A stretch of DNA of 64,000 nt, taken from Pseudoalteromonas rubra. Its GTDB lineage: Bacteria; Pseudomonadota; Gammaproteobacteria; Enterobacterales; Alteromonadaceae. Of this stretch, positions 7,323 through 16,348 are shown in pieces. A model generated the notes under the pieces. That model was given only the letters and a program-made list of their open reading frames with translations. It was not told where the DNA came from and searched no databases. Position numbers and translations under genes: made by a program. Location: assembly GCF_005887095.1 (NCBI RefSeq), contig NZ_PNCI01000002.1, positions 61,182 through 125,181 on the forward strand, written 5' to 3'. How positions within the stretch are numbered: the stretch's first letter is position 1; every line of letters starts with the position of its first letter.

Positions 7323-10300
7323 ATGCAACAACTAAAACTTGGCCGCGCGATGCGCATTGCCTTGCTGGGTGCAGCCACGACACTGTGCAGTCTGCCTGGC
7401 CTGGCCGCCAAAAGTGATGAAGGGGTGTTATCAGCTGCCACCTTCAAGGGGATGGAATTGAGAAATATCGGGCCGGGCTTTATGTCGGGTCGTATTGCGG
7501 ATATTGCCATCGATCCCAAAGATACCAGTGTCTGGTATGTGGGTGTGGGCTCCGGCGGGGTATGGAAAACCAATAATGCCGGTGTGACCTGGCAGCCTGT
7601 TTTTGACGATCAGCCGGTATATTCGATTGGTGCTGTGGTGCTGGATCCAAATAACAGCAATACCGTTTGGGTCGGCACAGGAGAGAACGTTGGGGGTCGT
7701 CATGTCAGCTTTGGTGACGGTATCTATGTGAGTCATGACGGCGGCGCAAGCTGGACCAATATGGGCCTGAAAAACTCTGGCCATATTTCAGAAATTATCG
7801 TGCATCCAACGGATTCAAATATCGTCTGGGTAGCCGCTCAGGGGCCGCTATGGAGCAAAGGGGGTCAGCGCGGTTTGTATAAAACTATCGATGGCGGTAA
7901 AACCTGGGACAAAGTACTGGGTGACAACGACTGGACCGGCGTGACCGACGTGGCCATCGATCCGCGCGATCCGAATGTACTGTATGCCGCCACCTGGCAG
8001 CGCCACCGAACTGTAGCTGCGTATTATGGCGGTGGCCCGGGTTCTGGACTACATAAATCAACCGACGGTGGTAAAACCTGGCAAAAACTATCTCAGGGAT
8101 TACCTAAAGGGGAAATGGGTAAAATTGGCCTGGAAGTCTCGCCCATCAATCCGGATGTGGTATATGCCGCCATTGAACTAGACCGCCGTACCGGGGCGGT
8201 ATATCGTTCTGCTGATCGTGGTGCGTCCTGGGTTAAAGGTGCCGATGCGGTAGCAGGCGGCACCGGACCGCACTACTATCAGGAACTTTACGCCAGCCCC
8301 CATTACTTCGACCATATCTATCTTGCTGGTGTGCGTTTACACGAGTCTAAAGATGGTGGTAAGTCTTTCAAAAGAATGGAAGAAAAAGACAAGCATGGCG
8401 ATAACCATGCAATGGAATTTATCGCGGGTGACAAAAACTACATGATGGTGGGGTCAGATGGTGGTTTATATGAAAGCTTTGACAGCGGCATCCACTGGCG
8501 TTATCACGAAAACCTGCCTGTGACTCAGTACTACAAACTGGCACTGGATGACGACAAGCCGTTTTATAATATTTACGGTGGAACACAGGATAACAATACG
8601 CAGGGTGGCCCGTCTCGTACACTCAACAGCCACGGTATTCTGAACACCGACTGGAAAGTGGTGTTATTTGGTGATGGCCACCAGCCTGCAACCGAGCCTG
8701 GTAATCCGGATATTGTGTATGCTCAGTGGCAGCAGGGTAACCTGACCCGTTATGACCGCACTACGGGTGAGATGGTGTATATCAAGCCGCAGCCTGGCAA
8801 AGGTGAAAAGCCCGAGCGCTTTAACTGGGATGCCCCTATTCTGGTTAGCCCACACAAGCCATCGCGTTTATATTTTGCCTCACACCGGGTGTGGCAATCT
8901 GAAGACCGCGGCGACAGCTGGACGCCAATCTCCGGCGATCTGACCAAAAATCGTGAGCGTATTCATCAGCCTATTATGGGCGGTAAGCAAGGCTGGGACG
9001 GCGCCTGGGACATGTTTGCGATGTCGCAGTACAGCACCATTACCTCTTTGTCGGAGTCGCCATTGGTCGAAGGTTTGTTATATGCAGGTACCGATGATGG
9101 CCATATTCAGATCACCGAAAATGGTGGCAAATCCTGGCGTAAGGTGGATGTAAAACGCCTGCCTAAGGTACCAGATACGGCATTTATCAACGACATTAAA
9201 GCCGATCTGTTCGACCCGGATACCGTCTATATTGCGCTGGATAACCACAAATTTGGCGACTATAAGCCTTACTTGCTGAAAAGCACCAACCGCGGTAAAT
9301 CCTGGAAGTCGATTGCCAGCAATCTGCCTGATAAGCACTTAGTGTGGCGTGTGGTACAGGATCACGTTGATCCGGACCTGTTGTTTGCCGGTACTGAATT
9401 TGGCCTGTTTTTCACCATTGATGGCGGTAAGCGCTGGGTAGAGCTGACGGGCAACGTACCGACTATTTCGTTCCGCGACCTGGCCATTCAGCGTCGTGAA
9501 AACGACTTAGTGGGTGCCAGCTTTGGCCGCGGTTTCTTTGTACTGGATGACTATCGGGCACTGCGTAATCTGTCGGAAGATAAGCTGGCGCAGGAGTCTC
9601 TGTTGTTCCCAACCCGAGATGCACTGTGGTATATCCAGCGCAGCCCGCTGGGCGGTGGCGAAGTGGGCACTCAGGGTGGTAACAAATACCGTGCACCAAA
9701 CCCTGACTTTGGTGCCACCTTCACCTACTACCTCAAAGACGATATCCAGAGCCTGAAGGCACAGCGTCAGGCAAAAGAAAAAGCGCTGAAAGAAGATAAA
9801 AAGTCATTTGGTGTCCCTTCGTGGGAATCGCTGGAAGCTGAAAAGCGTCAGCAACAGCCGGCTGTGTGGTTTACTGTTCGTGATGCGCAGGGCAATGTGA
9901 TCCGCAAGTTGCAGGGCAAGGCCAAAAAAGGTCTGCACCGCATCAGCTGGGATCTGCGCTGGCCGGCACATCAGGCCATAGGTATGCAGGGCAATTACTT
10001 CTCGCCTAATCCTCAGGGACCACTGGTTACGCCAGGCACTTACAGTGTCAGCATGAGCAAAGAAGTGGACGGTCAGGTAACTCAGTTACAGGCGCCGCAA
10101 ACTTTTGAGGTGGTACAGCTGAATCAGCGTAACGCGCTGAAGGAAATTGATGGCGAAAAAGTAGCAGCCTTCTGGAAAGAAGTGGCAGACGTACAGCGTG
10201 TGGCCAGTGCCACAGGTCAGGCACTGGGTAAAGCGGTGAAACGTCTGGATATGCTGGAGCAGTCGCTGGATCGCACCTCAGTGGCACCGGGTGAGTTTGA

Positions 10301-10622
10301 CCGCCAGTTTGCAAACATCCGTAACCAGCTGTTGGCACTGGATAGCCGCCTGAATGGTAATCCGGCGAAAAACCAGGTGGGTGCCTGGAATGACACGCCC
10401 ACTGTCGGTGACCGTCTGTTCCATGCACTTCTGGGAACCGGCCTGTCCACCTACGGACCAACGCCTTCTATTCGCACCAGTTTAGATCTGGCAACGGAAG
10501 AACTCAGAGCGATCCGCAACGAATTGCAGATCATGCTGAGCGACACCATTCCGGCATTTGAGCAACAGTTGCAGGCCAAAGGGGCTCCCTGGGTACCAGG
10601 CCAGTCACTGCCGCAGATCTAA
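7323..10622 (+). CDS. Secreted BNR/sortilin-like beta-propeller protein (glycosyl hydrolase-like)
   Basis: A 1099-residue exported protein with a signal peptide (to LPGLAA, about residue 28). Many BNR/Asp-box repeats follow, such as SHDGGASWTNM, TIDGGKTWDKV, STDGGKTWQKL, SEDRGDSWTPI and TENGGKSWRKV, spread over about residues 60-740. This is the two-propeller VPS10/sortilin-like fold annotated as WD40/YVTN/BNR repeat or 'glycosyl hydrolase' in many marine bacteria. A C-terminal beta domain and helical tail (about 850-1099) complete the usual architecture. Catalysis has not been shown for the family, and no clear active site is visible. It is a single-gene unit that ends at a strong terminator. 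Confidence 0.8.
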   Translation: MQQLKLGRAMRIALLGAATTLCSLPGLAAKSDEGVLSAATFKGMELRNIGPGFMSGRIADIAIDPKDTSVWYVGVGSGGVWKTNNAGVTWQPVFDDQPVYSIGAVVLDPNNSNTVWVGTGENVGGRHVSFGDGIYVSHDGGASWTNMGLKNSGHISEIIVHPTDSNIVWVAAQGPLWSKGGQRGLYKTIDGGKTWDKVLGDNDWTGVTDVAIDPRDPNVLYAATWQRHRTVAAYYGGGPGSGLHKSTDGGKTWQKLSQGLPKGEMGKIGLEVSPINPDVVYAAIELDRRTGAVYRSADRGASWVKGADAVAGGTGPHYYQELYASPHYFDHIYLAGVRLHESKDGGKSFKRMEEKDKHGDNHAMEFIAGDKNYMMVGSDGGLYESFDSGIHWRYHENLPVTQYYKLALDDDKPFYNIYGGTQDNNTQGGPSRTLNSHGILNTDWKVVLFGDGHQPATEPGNPDIVYAQWQQGNLTRYDRTTGEMVYIKPQPGKGEKPERFNWDAPILVSPHKPSRLYFASHRVWQSEDRGDSWTPISGDLTKNRERIHQPIMGGKQGWDGAWDMFAMSQYSTITSLSESPLVEGLLYAGTDDGHIQITENGGKSWRKVDVKRLPKVPDTAFINDIKADLFDPDTVYIALDNHKFGDYKPYLLKSTNRGKSWKSIASNLPDKHLVWRVVQDHVDPDLLFAGTEFGLFFTIDGGKRWVELTGNVPTISFRDLAIQRRENDLVGASFGRGFFVLDDYRALRNLSEDKLAQESLLFPTRDALWYIQRSPLGGGEVGTQGGNKYRAPNPDFGATFTYYLKDDIQSLKAQRQAKEKALKEDKKSFGVPSWESLEAEKRQQQPAVWFTVRDAQGNVIRKLQGKAKKGLHRISWDLRWPAHQAIGMQGNYFSPNPQGPLVTPGTYSVSMSKEVDGQVTQLQAPQTFEVVQLNQRNALKEIDGEKVAAFWKEVADVQRVASATGQALGKAVKRLDMLEQSLDRTSVAPGEFDRQFANIRNQLLALDSRLNGNPAKNQVGAWNDTPTVGDRLFHALLGTGLSTYGPTPSIRTSLDLATEELRAIRNELQIMLSDTIPAFEQQLQAKGAPWVPGQSLPQI

Positions 10623-10646
10623 TCTGCCACAGATGATAGTGAACTG

Positions 10647-10674
10647 AAAAAAGGGCTCAAACGAGCCCTTTTTT
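10647..10674 (+). terminator. Rho-independent terminator after the BNR gene
   Basis: AAAAGGGCTC, AAAC-type loop, GAGCCCTTTTTT: a strong stem followed by a T-run, 25 bases after the stop codon. It insulates the BNR gene from the LRR-ROC-COR-TIR gene. Confidence 0.9.
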
Positions 10675-10735
10675 GTTGTTGTTCTTTGCCCCTGGCGGTG
10701 GAGAAAAATGTCCACAGCGATAGCCGTGTCTAAAC

Positions 10736-10764
10736 TTGGCGCTTGGTTAAAAAACCGTTAAAGT
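10736..10764 (+). promoter_or_regulatory. Candidate sigma-70 promoter for the LRR-ROC-COR-TIR operon
   Basis: TTGGCG (10736-10741), a 17-base spacer and TAAAGT (10759-10764); each hexamer agrees at 4 of 6 positions. It lies about 50 bases before the start codon, after the upstream terminator. Confidence 0.35.
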
Positions 10765-10815
10765 AGCTGACAGATCAGTGAATTAGCATACCCTGCAGCA
10801 GGAGATTTACCCCGG

Positions 10816-13800
10816 ATGGCCCAGTTTCAACACCCCGGCGCTTTGCGCGAAGCCCAACACCGTATTCAACAGGCACTCGAAAACGGTGCCAGCAGCCTGG
10901 ATTTAAGTGGTTTACGGCTACGCCGCTTACCCGAGGAAATTGCCAAACTGGCCCCCCAACTGACGGCATTGGATTTAAGTAATTGCGGGGAGTTACGTAG
11001 TCTGGCTGGTATTGAGCCATTAACCGGGCTAACTGAATTAAAGCTCCGTAGTTGCCATAAGCTTGAAACTTTAGAGCCGCTCAGTCAGTTGGTTGAAGTA
11101 AAATTGTTAGATATAGAGTTTTGTGACCTGCTAACGTCGTTAAATGGACTGGAGCGGTTAAATCAGCTGGAGATATTGGGTGCTGATCATTGCATCTTCC
11201 TGAGTAACATTACTGCATTAAAAGGTAAAGCCGGTCTGAAAAGCATTAGTCTGGCACGGACAAGAGTATCTGATCTATCATCTGTATCTGAATCAGTAAG
11301 TTTATGCTCGTTAAACCTTTCTGGTTGTTCAAAAATAGACTCTTTAGCGCCGCTCAATGGTTTAGATAATTTATCGGACTTAAATATCAGTGGGCTACAG
11401 CTAAGCATCGACGGTATTACGGCTCTGCCTTCTTTAAAGTCATTGCAAGTTTCTGATGTAGTTGAAAATATTGATGTTATTGTCCAAGTGCAACAGCTGG
11501 AAACGTTGAGGCTGAGTGGTGCAAACGATGTGTTTATTAGCACTGTTCTGCCAGAATTGCGCTGTTTAAAGTCGCTTACTGTCTTTCAATTCAACACTCC
11601 CAATTTAAACTTTTTACAGGGGTTACCTCAGCTTGAAGAGCTTCGCCTTTTAAACTGTCCTGAACTATCTGACTTATCTGGGTTGCAAAAGATTGATCAG
11701 TTAAAGTCTCTGCACTTAAATTTAAGAAAGAATGCTGTGTCTTTAAAGAGTTTTGCCAGTTTACAAAAGCTTGAATTCCTCTCTTTACATACATCGGATC
11801 GGTTTGATGAGCTGTCTCTTGTCTCAACGTTGCCAAAGCTAAAAACGCTGAATTTGCATGTTTTTGGTTCGGTGCTAAAGCTGAATTTTGAAGACTTACC
11901 AGCCAGCTTAGAGGCTTTACATGGATACGAGATAAACTTGGTGAACCAGGAACCTTCCCTTGCGAATACTGCACATTTAACATCGCTGGAGGAAGTTAGC
12001 ACCGACTCTAAGCTATCAGAATTTCAAATGGATGCGTTAAAAAGCCTGCCTCAAATGACGTCCATCCGGTCAGCTTGCACCTGGGCAAAAGAAAACGGTG
12101 TGTGGCAGCTCTCTGAGTTGCAATGCAGGGAGAGCTCATCTATTTGCGAGCTGGATGAATTATATGTGTTTGATAAATTAACAGTAAATACTCTGAAATT
12201 CTACGGGAATTCAAAGCTGCGGGACTTAACTACGTTAGGAGACTATAAAAATTTACACTCTCTTGATATTAATGACTGTAATGGGCTTCGGGATTATACG
12301 CCCTTAAAACAAACCAGTGCGCTGGAAAAACTTGAAATAGGGCGTCCGCAATATTCAGATTCAACTTTGCAGATACACCAGATCCCGAAACTGGATTGGA
12401 GTACAGCAGAGTATTTGCTTAACGAGTTACCTAAGCTTGATCTATTAGGGCAGATCTTAATTGAACATATTCCCCCTGAACTGACCTGTCCGATTAAGCA
12501 AAGCGCCATTGAAGACTGGTACTGGGATATTCAACGCCATGGGCACGCCACGCCGACGGCGTTAAAGGTGATGATCTTGGGCAATGGTCAGATAGGCAAG
12601 ACGCAGCTTGCCCGGCGCCTGCGGGGTGAGGCATTTGATGAAAGCGTGAAGAGTACCCATGGCATCCAGCTACATCGCTTTGACTATAACGGGGTAGAGA
12701 TCCAGTGCTGGGATTTTGGCGGTCAGGATGTGTATCTGGGGACCCATAGTTTGTTTATCGACAGCCGCGCGTTGTATTTGCTGTTATGGCATCCGAAAAC
12801 GGAAAATAACGACCTGGTACCGTGCGAGCAGATAGAGATCCGTAACCGGCCGCTGAGTTACTGGCTGGCCTATTTAAAGTCGCTGGCGGGGTCGGAAGCC
12901 CAGGTTATGGTCTGCCAGAGCCAGTGTGACGACCCGGAGCAGGATTTGCGAGCCCCTGTGCCCCATCCGGTGCCATTTACCAAGCTACGTGAAGTGCCCA
13001 TCAGTGCCAAAGTGCCCGGCGGGCTGGATGAATTCACGCCCTTTTTTGAGCGGGCGATCCAGTTACAGCTTAAACGCAATGGCGATATCTGGCTGCCTAA
13101 AAACTGGCTGGCGGTGGAGCTGGAAATTGCCGTGTTGCAGGTGCAATTATTACCGTACGATGCCTATCAGACACTGTGCGCACGCCATGATGTGGCAGCG
13201 CCCGAAACTTTAGTTAAGTACCTGCATCAGACAGGCCGGGTGTTTTATCGTAAAGGCTGTTTTGACGACCAGCTGATTCTGGATCAGGCCTGGGCGCTGC
13301 AGGGCGTCTACTTGCTGCTGGAGCGCGAGCATGTGATGCCGGCACTCAAGGGTGCCAGTGGCTGTTTTGCTGAAGCAGATCTGGAGCCGCTACTGTGGCA
13401 GGGGAAAGAGTTTACGGCCAGCGAAAAGGCCTTGTTTGTGGAGATGATGTTGCAGTGCGGGGTGTGCTTTAAATTAACCGATAGCAGTTATATCGCTCCC
13501 GATGCCCTGCCGGAAAAAGCGGAACGCCAGGGGCATTTTACCAGCATCTGGCAGCAGGGCGAATGTGACTATCATATTCGCCTGGAGTATGCGTTTTTAC
13601 ACGATGCCACCATGCGTTATTTGCTCAGCAAAATTGGTGAGCAGGCGGGACCTCAGGCCTGTTACTGGCGCTATGGCTGCTGTTATTACGATGTCAAAAC
13701 CAATGCCCGGGTATGGTTCGAATGTACGCCGCTCTCGGATGAACAAAAAGGTGAGCGGGATGATTTCAGTAACTATGGCCAGCCCGGAGTGATTGATATT

Positions 13801-14583
13801 CGTGTTGCCGGAAAACAGGGGCTGGAGCTGGCAAAGCATTTGCTCAAGTCGATCAGTAAGGAGCAGCACCTGGAACAAAGCGCCCGGGTTGAATGGCGAG
13901 TGGGAGAACCAACGGAAGAAGCGCGTGAGATTCAAGACGAAGACACCCCGCTTGCGCCGTTTGCGGGCATTAACCCGGCGGCCAAGGCATCAACCGGACT
14001 GTACTTTTCTTATGCCTGGGGCAAGGCCCCGGATCCACATCAGCAAATATGCGATGAGATATACACTCAGCTGGCAAAGTATGAGCTTGAAGTGATCCGT
14101 GACAGAGAAGCCACAGGATATGGCGACAGCATAGCCGAATTTGAGCGTGAAATTGGCCGCGCCGATGCGGTATTACTGGTGATTAGCCGCAAGTCTTTGT
14201 ATGAGTCAACGCACTGTATGAATGAGCTTAAGCTGATTTATGAGCATTGCCAGGGACAACAGAATAAGTTTAATGACAAGGTGTTTCCGGTGATCCTGGC
14301 TGATGTACACATTGACTCACTGCAATCACGGCTTGAAATCGTTCAGCACTGGAAACATGAGAAAGAAAAAATAAATGCCCTGATTGATGCCGTAGGCAAA
14401 GAAGATGCAGGACCTGAAGCGGTTGCGGAGTTAAAAGCCATGAGTGCCTTTATCGGTTGCATCAATAGCGCGTTAAGCTGGATAAGTGATAGAGTTACCG
14501 AGCGTGAGACCGAGTTACAGGCCGATGCAACGGTGCAGTTTGTAGTAGACAAATTAAACCTGAGGGTACGCAATGAAAGATAA
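10816..14583 (+). CDS. LRR-ROC-COR-TIR protein (prokaryotic Roco with TIR effector)
   Basis: A 1255-residue cytoplasmic protein. Leucine-rich repeats of 20-24 residues fill about residues 25-520 (for example LTALDLSNCGELRSLAGIEP). A ROC GTPase domain follows at about 580-740: P-loop G589-NGQI-G594-K595-T596, G3 WDFGGQ at 632-637, and a degenerate G4 (QSQCD, 701-705) in place of NKxD. A COR-like dimerisation region spans about 750-1000. A TIR domain occupies about 1062-1200, starting GLYFSYAWG; E1137 in CMNEL is the expected NADase glutamate. The layout is sensor, switch, effector, as in animal and plant innate receptors. The ATG follows CAGGAGA. Its last 11 bases overlap the next gene. A role in antiphage defence is inferred, not shown. 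Confidence 0.85.
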   Translation: MAQFQHPGALREAQHRIQQALENGASSLDLSGLRLRRLPEEIAKLAPQLTALDLSNCGELRSLAGIEPLTGLTELKLRSCHKLETLEPLSQLVEVKLLDIEFCDLLTSLNGLERLNQLEILGADHCIFLSNITALKGKAGLKSISLARTRVSDLSSVSESVSLCSLNLSGCSKIDSLAPLNGLDNLSDLNISGLQLSIDGITALPSLKSLQVSDVVENIDVIVQVQQLETLRLSGANDVFISTVLPELRCLKSLTVFQFNTPNLNFLQGLPQLEELRLLNCPELSDLSGLQKIDQLKSLHLNLRKNAVSLKSFASLQKLEFLSLHTSDRFDELSLVSTLPKLKTLNLHVFGSVLKLNFEDLPASLEALHGYEINLVNQEPSLANTAHLTSLEEVSTDSKLSEFQMDALKSLPQMTSIRSACTWAKENGVWQLSELQCRESSSICELDELYVFDKLTVNTLKFYGNSKLRDLTTLGDYKNLHSLDINDCNGLRDYTPLKQTSALEKLEIGRPQYSDSTLQIHQIPKLDWSTAEYLLNELPKLDLLGQILIEHIPPELTCPIKQSAIEDWYWDIQRHGHATPTALKVMILGNGQIGKTQLARRLRGEAFDESVKSTHGIQLHRFDYNGVEIQCWDFGGQDVYLGTHSLFIDSRALYLLLWHPKTENNDLVPCEQIEIRNRPLSYWLAYLKSLAGSEAQVMVCQSQCDDPEQDLRAPVPHPVPFTKLREVPISAKVPGGLDEFTPFFERAIQLQLKRNGDIWLPKNWLAVELEIAVLQVQLLPYDAYQTLCARHDVAAPETLVKYLHQTGRVFYRKGCFDDQLILDQAWALQGVYLLLEREHVMPALKGASGCFAEADLEPLLWQGKEFTASEKALFVEMMLQCGVCFKLTDSSYIAPDALPEKAERQGHFTSIWQQGECDYHIRLEYAFLHDATMRYLLSKIGEQAGPQACYWRYGCCYYDVKTNARVWFECTPLSDEQKGERDDFSNYGQPGVIDIRVAGKQGLELAKHLLKSISKEQHLEQSARVEWRVGEPTEEAREIQDEDTPLAPFAGINPAAKASTGLYFSYAWGKAPDPHQQICDEIYTQLAKYELEVIRDREATGYGDSIAEFEREIGRADAVLLVISRKSLYESTHCMNELKLIYEHCQGQQNKFNDKVFPVILADVHIDSLQSRLEIVQHWKHEKEKINALIDAVGKEDAGPEAVAELKAMSAFIGCINSALSWISDRVTERETELQADATVQFVVDKLNLRVRNER

Positions 14584-15049
14584 CACAATGGCACTGACCA
14601 TGGAGCAAAACACTTATATCAGTGAACGGCTGGAACATCAGATCAGCTGGTATGATACAAAAAGCATGGATAATCAGCGCGCCTACCATCGCTGCCAGAT
14701 TGTAGAGTTGTGCAGCGCGGTATCCATTCCGTTTATCACCGGGTTGTGGGGCAGTGTGGTGGCCGGCCAGGTGATTATTGGTATTTTGGGTGTGCTGATA
14801 GCGGTATGTGCTGGTCTGTCGAACCTGAAAAAGTATCAGCAAAACTGGCTGAACTATCGCACCAGTTGCGAAATGTTGCGTCGTGAGAGATTTCTGTACC
14901 TGACAGCCTGTGCGCCCTATCATGAGGCCGATAAATTCAATTTACTGGTGACCCGGGTTGAGGATATTCTGGCAAAAGAGCATGGTGAATGGCGGGTCAA
15001 TGTACAACCCAGGCAAACCACCCATGGTGAGACAGGTCAACCCGGCTAA
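14573..15049 (+). CDS. SLATT/DUF4231 two-TM membrane effector
   Basis: A 158-residue protein with the DUF4231/SLATT pattern: an N-terminal helix (YISERLEHQISWYDTKS), two close transmembrane segments (about residues 43-60 and 63-83) and a C-terminal helical part with RTSCEMLRRERF. SLATT proteins are predicted pore-forming effectors in nucleotide-dependent conflict systems (established for the family by comparative genomics). The ATG at 14573 lies inside the preceding gene, with GAGGG eight bases before it, so translation is probably coupled; an ATG at 14588 is the alternative. Pairing with a TIR protein suggests the TIR product or state gates the channel. That is inference. Confidence 0.8.
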   Translation: MKDNTMALTMEQNTYISERLEHQISWYDTKSMDNQRAYHRCQIVELCSAVSIPFITGLWGSVVAGQVIIGILGVLIAVCAGLSNLKKYQQNWLNYRTSCEMLRRERFLYLTACAPYHEADKFNLLVTRVEDILAKEHGEWRVNVQPRQTTHGETGQPG

Positions 15050-15079
15050 TTATATCAATCAGGGATAAAAGGAAGAGCG

Positions 15080-15556
15080 ATGGCAAAGATCCGACTGGCG
15101 ACACCACAGGATTTATCCGGCATAGTTCAGTTGTATCCGTCTTTATTCAGTTGACATAGAGAGCTGCGCGGGCATGATCCGCAAATGAATGAGCTGGTAC
15201 TTGAATCGGCATGGAGCGAGCTGCTGAGCAGCCCGGCGGTTAATATCGTGGTGGCAGAGGTAGATGGGCAGCTTGCGTCGACTTGTCAGCTGGGCATAGT
15301 ACCCACCCTGACCAATGGCTGCCGCCCGTTTGGGATCATTGAACATGTCATTACCTCAGAGCGCTTTCGTCGTCGTGGTTTAAGTCAGCAGGTAATTGAA
15401 CAGGCACTGTCGCTTGCCTGGGAGCAGCATTGCTATAAGGTGATGTTACTCTCTGGGGCAACACGCACCAGTGCTCACAAGCTATATGAAAAAGTTGGAT
15501 TTAAATCGGATGTTGAAAATGGGTTTGTTATTAAGAATCCGATGACAGTAAATTAA
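15080..15556 (+). pseudogene. GNAT acetyltransferase gene with an in-frame TGA
   Basis: From the ATG at 15080 (GGAAGAG before it) the frame reads MAKIRLATPQDLSGIVQLYP..., a normal GNAT N-terminus, then meets TGA at codon 25 (15152-15154). The same frame continues without a break through HRELRGHDP to the rest of a GNAT domain (RFRRRGLSQQVIEQAL is the acetyl-CoA loop; KLYEKVGFKS the C-terminal signature) and stops at 15556. The single nonsense codon removes an essential strand if translation starts at the internal ATG 15185. A recent mutation is likeliest; readthrough or a sequencing error are alternatives. It lies 30 bases after the SLATT gene. Confidence 0.75.
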
Positions 15557-15577
15557 AAGGGCTGGACTGACCCTTTA
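15556..15577 (+). terminator. Weak hairpin after the GNAT gene
   Basis: AAAGGG, nine-base loop, CCCTTT directly at the end of the gene, without a real T-run. It may end the LRR/SLATT/GNAT transcript. Confidence 0.35.
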
Positions 15578-15636
15578 ATGGGTAAATTTGTTCGCAGAAG
15601 TTTCGTCTTTGTGTTATTTGTCACCATTTTTTATCT

Positions 15637-16284
15637 ATGAATATCGTGAATTTATGGTCCTCTGGACTGGTACAGGATAAGCCTTGCGAGAGCGGCGTCC
15701 TGCTTGGTGAATATCACCACCCTTATTATAATAAACGTTTTTCTCTAAAGCTGATTGGGCACAATGATTTGGCGCGTTTTTGTCGCTGGATGAATGACCC
15801 CAGGGTTGCGCACTTCTGGCAACAGGCATGGAGTGAAGAAAAACAGTGGCAGTATCTGAGTGATAAACTTGCCGATGCCCATACTTTACCCCTGATTGGC
15901 TACCTGGACGACCAACCTTTTGCTTATCTGGAAGTTTACTGGGCTGCCAGAGACAAGCTGGCTGGTTATTATGATGCGGCGCCCTATGATCGGGGGATAC
16001 ATCTGCTGGTGGGGGAGCAAAGCTGCCGTGGACCGGATAACTTTCGCTGCTGGATGACCTGCCTCAGCCATCTGATCTATCAAAGCCAGCCCAAGACCCA
16101 GCGTATTGTGCTTGAACCCAGAGCCGATAACGTGCGCCTGATGAACCATATGGCAGGGCTGGGCTATCACAAACAGTTTGAGTTTGACTTTCCCCATAAA
16201 CGTGCCGCACTACTGATGGGACACAGAGCGCATTTTTATGAGCAGATCTTGGCCAAACATGACGAGTGTGAGTCAGTCGCCTAG
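15637..16284 (+). CDS. GNAT acetyltransferase of the IucB/AlcB siderophore type
   Basis: A 215-residue protein with the features of the Acetyltransf_8/AlcB family: FCRWMNDPRVAHFWQQ, PFAYLEVYWAARDKL, YDRGIHLLVGE and the C-terminal VLEPRADNVRLMNHMAGLGY. Family members acetylate N-hydroxylysine or similar amines in hydroxamate siderophore synthesis, or acylate related substrates. No synthetase or hydroxylase gene lies nearby, so the pathway here is unclear. No good ribosome site precedes the ATG, and the true start could be slightly downstream. Confidence 0.72.
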   Translation: MNIVNLWSSGLVQDKPCESGVLLGEYHHPYYNKRFSLKLIGHNDLARFCRWMNDPRVAHFWQQAWSEEKQWQYLSDKLADAHTLPLIGYLDDQPFAYLEVYWAARDKLAGYYDAAPYDRGIHLLVGEQSCRGPDNFRCWMTCLSHLIYQSQPKTQRIVLEPRADNVRLMNHMAGLGYHKQFEFDFPHKRAALLMGHRAHFYEQILAKHDECESVA

Positions 16285-16348
16285 GTCATTGGCATACTCT
16301 GAATGAAGGTGTATGGTGCTCAGACTATGTCAGCAAAGGAACATCAAT

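Noticed and set aside
7265..7784. Minus-strand frames over the 5' end of the BNR gene
   Set aside because: They cross the signal-peptide region of a clear plus-strand gene and have no recognisable content.
10048..10461. A 137-residue minus-strand frame within the BNR gene
   Set aside because: Low-complexity shadow of a strongly coding opposite strand, no start signal.
15152..15154. Selenocysteine at the TGA of the GNAT gene
   Set aside because: No selenocysteine element was seen and GNAT enzymes do not use it; a nonsense mutation is simpler.
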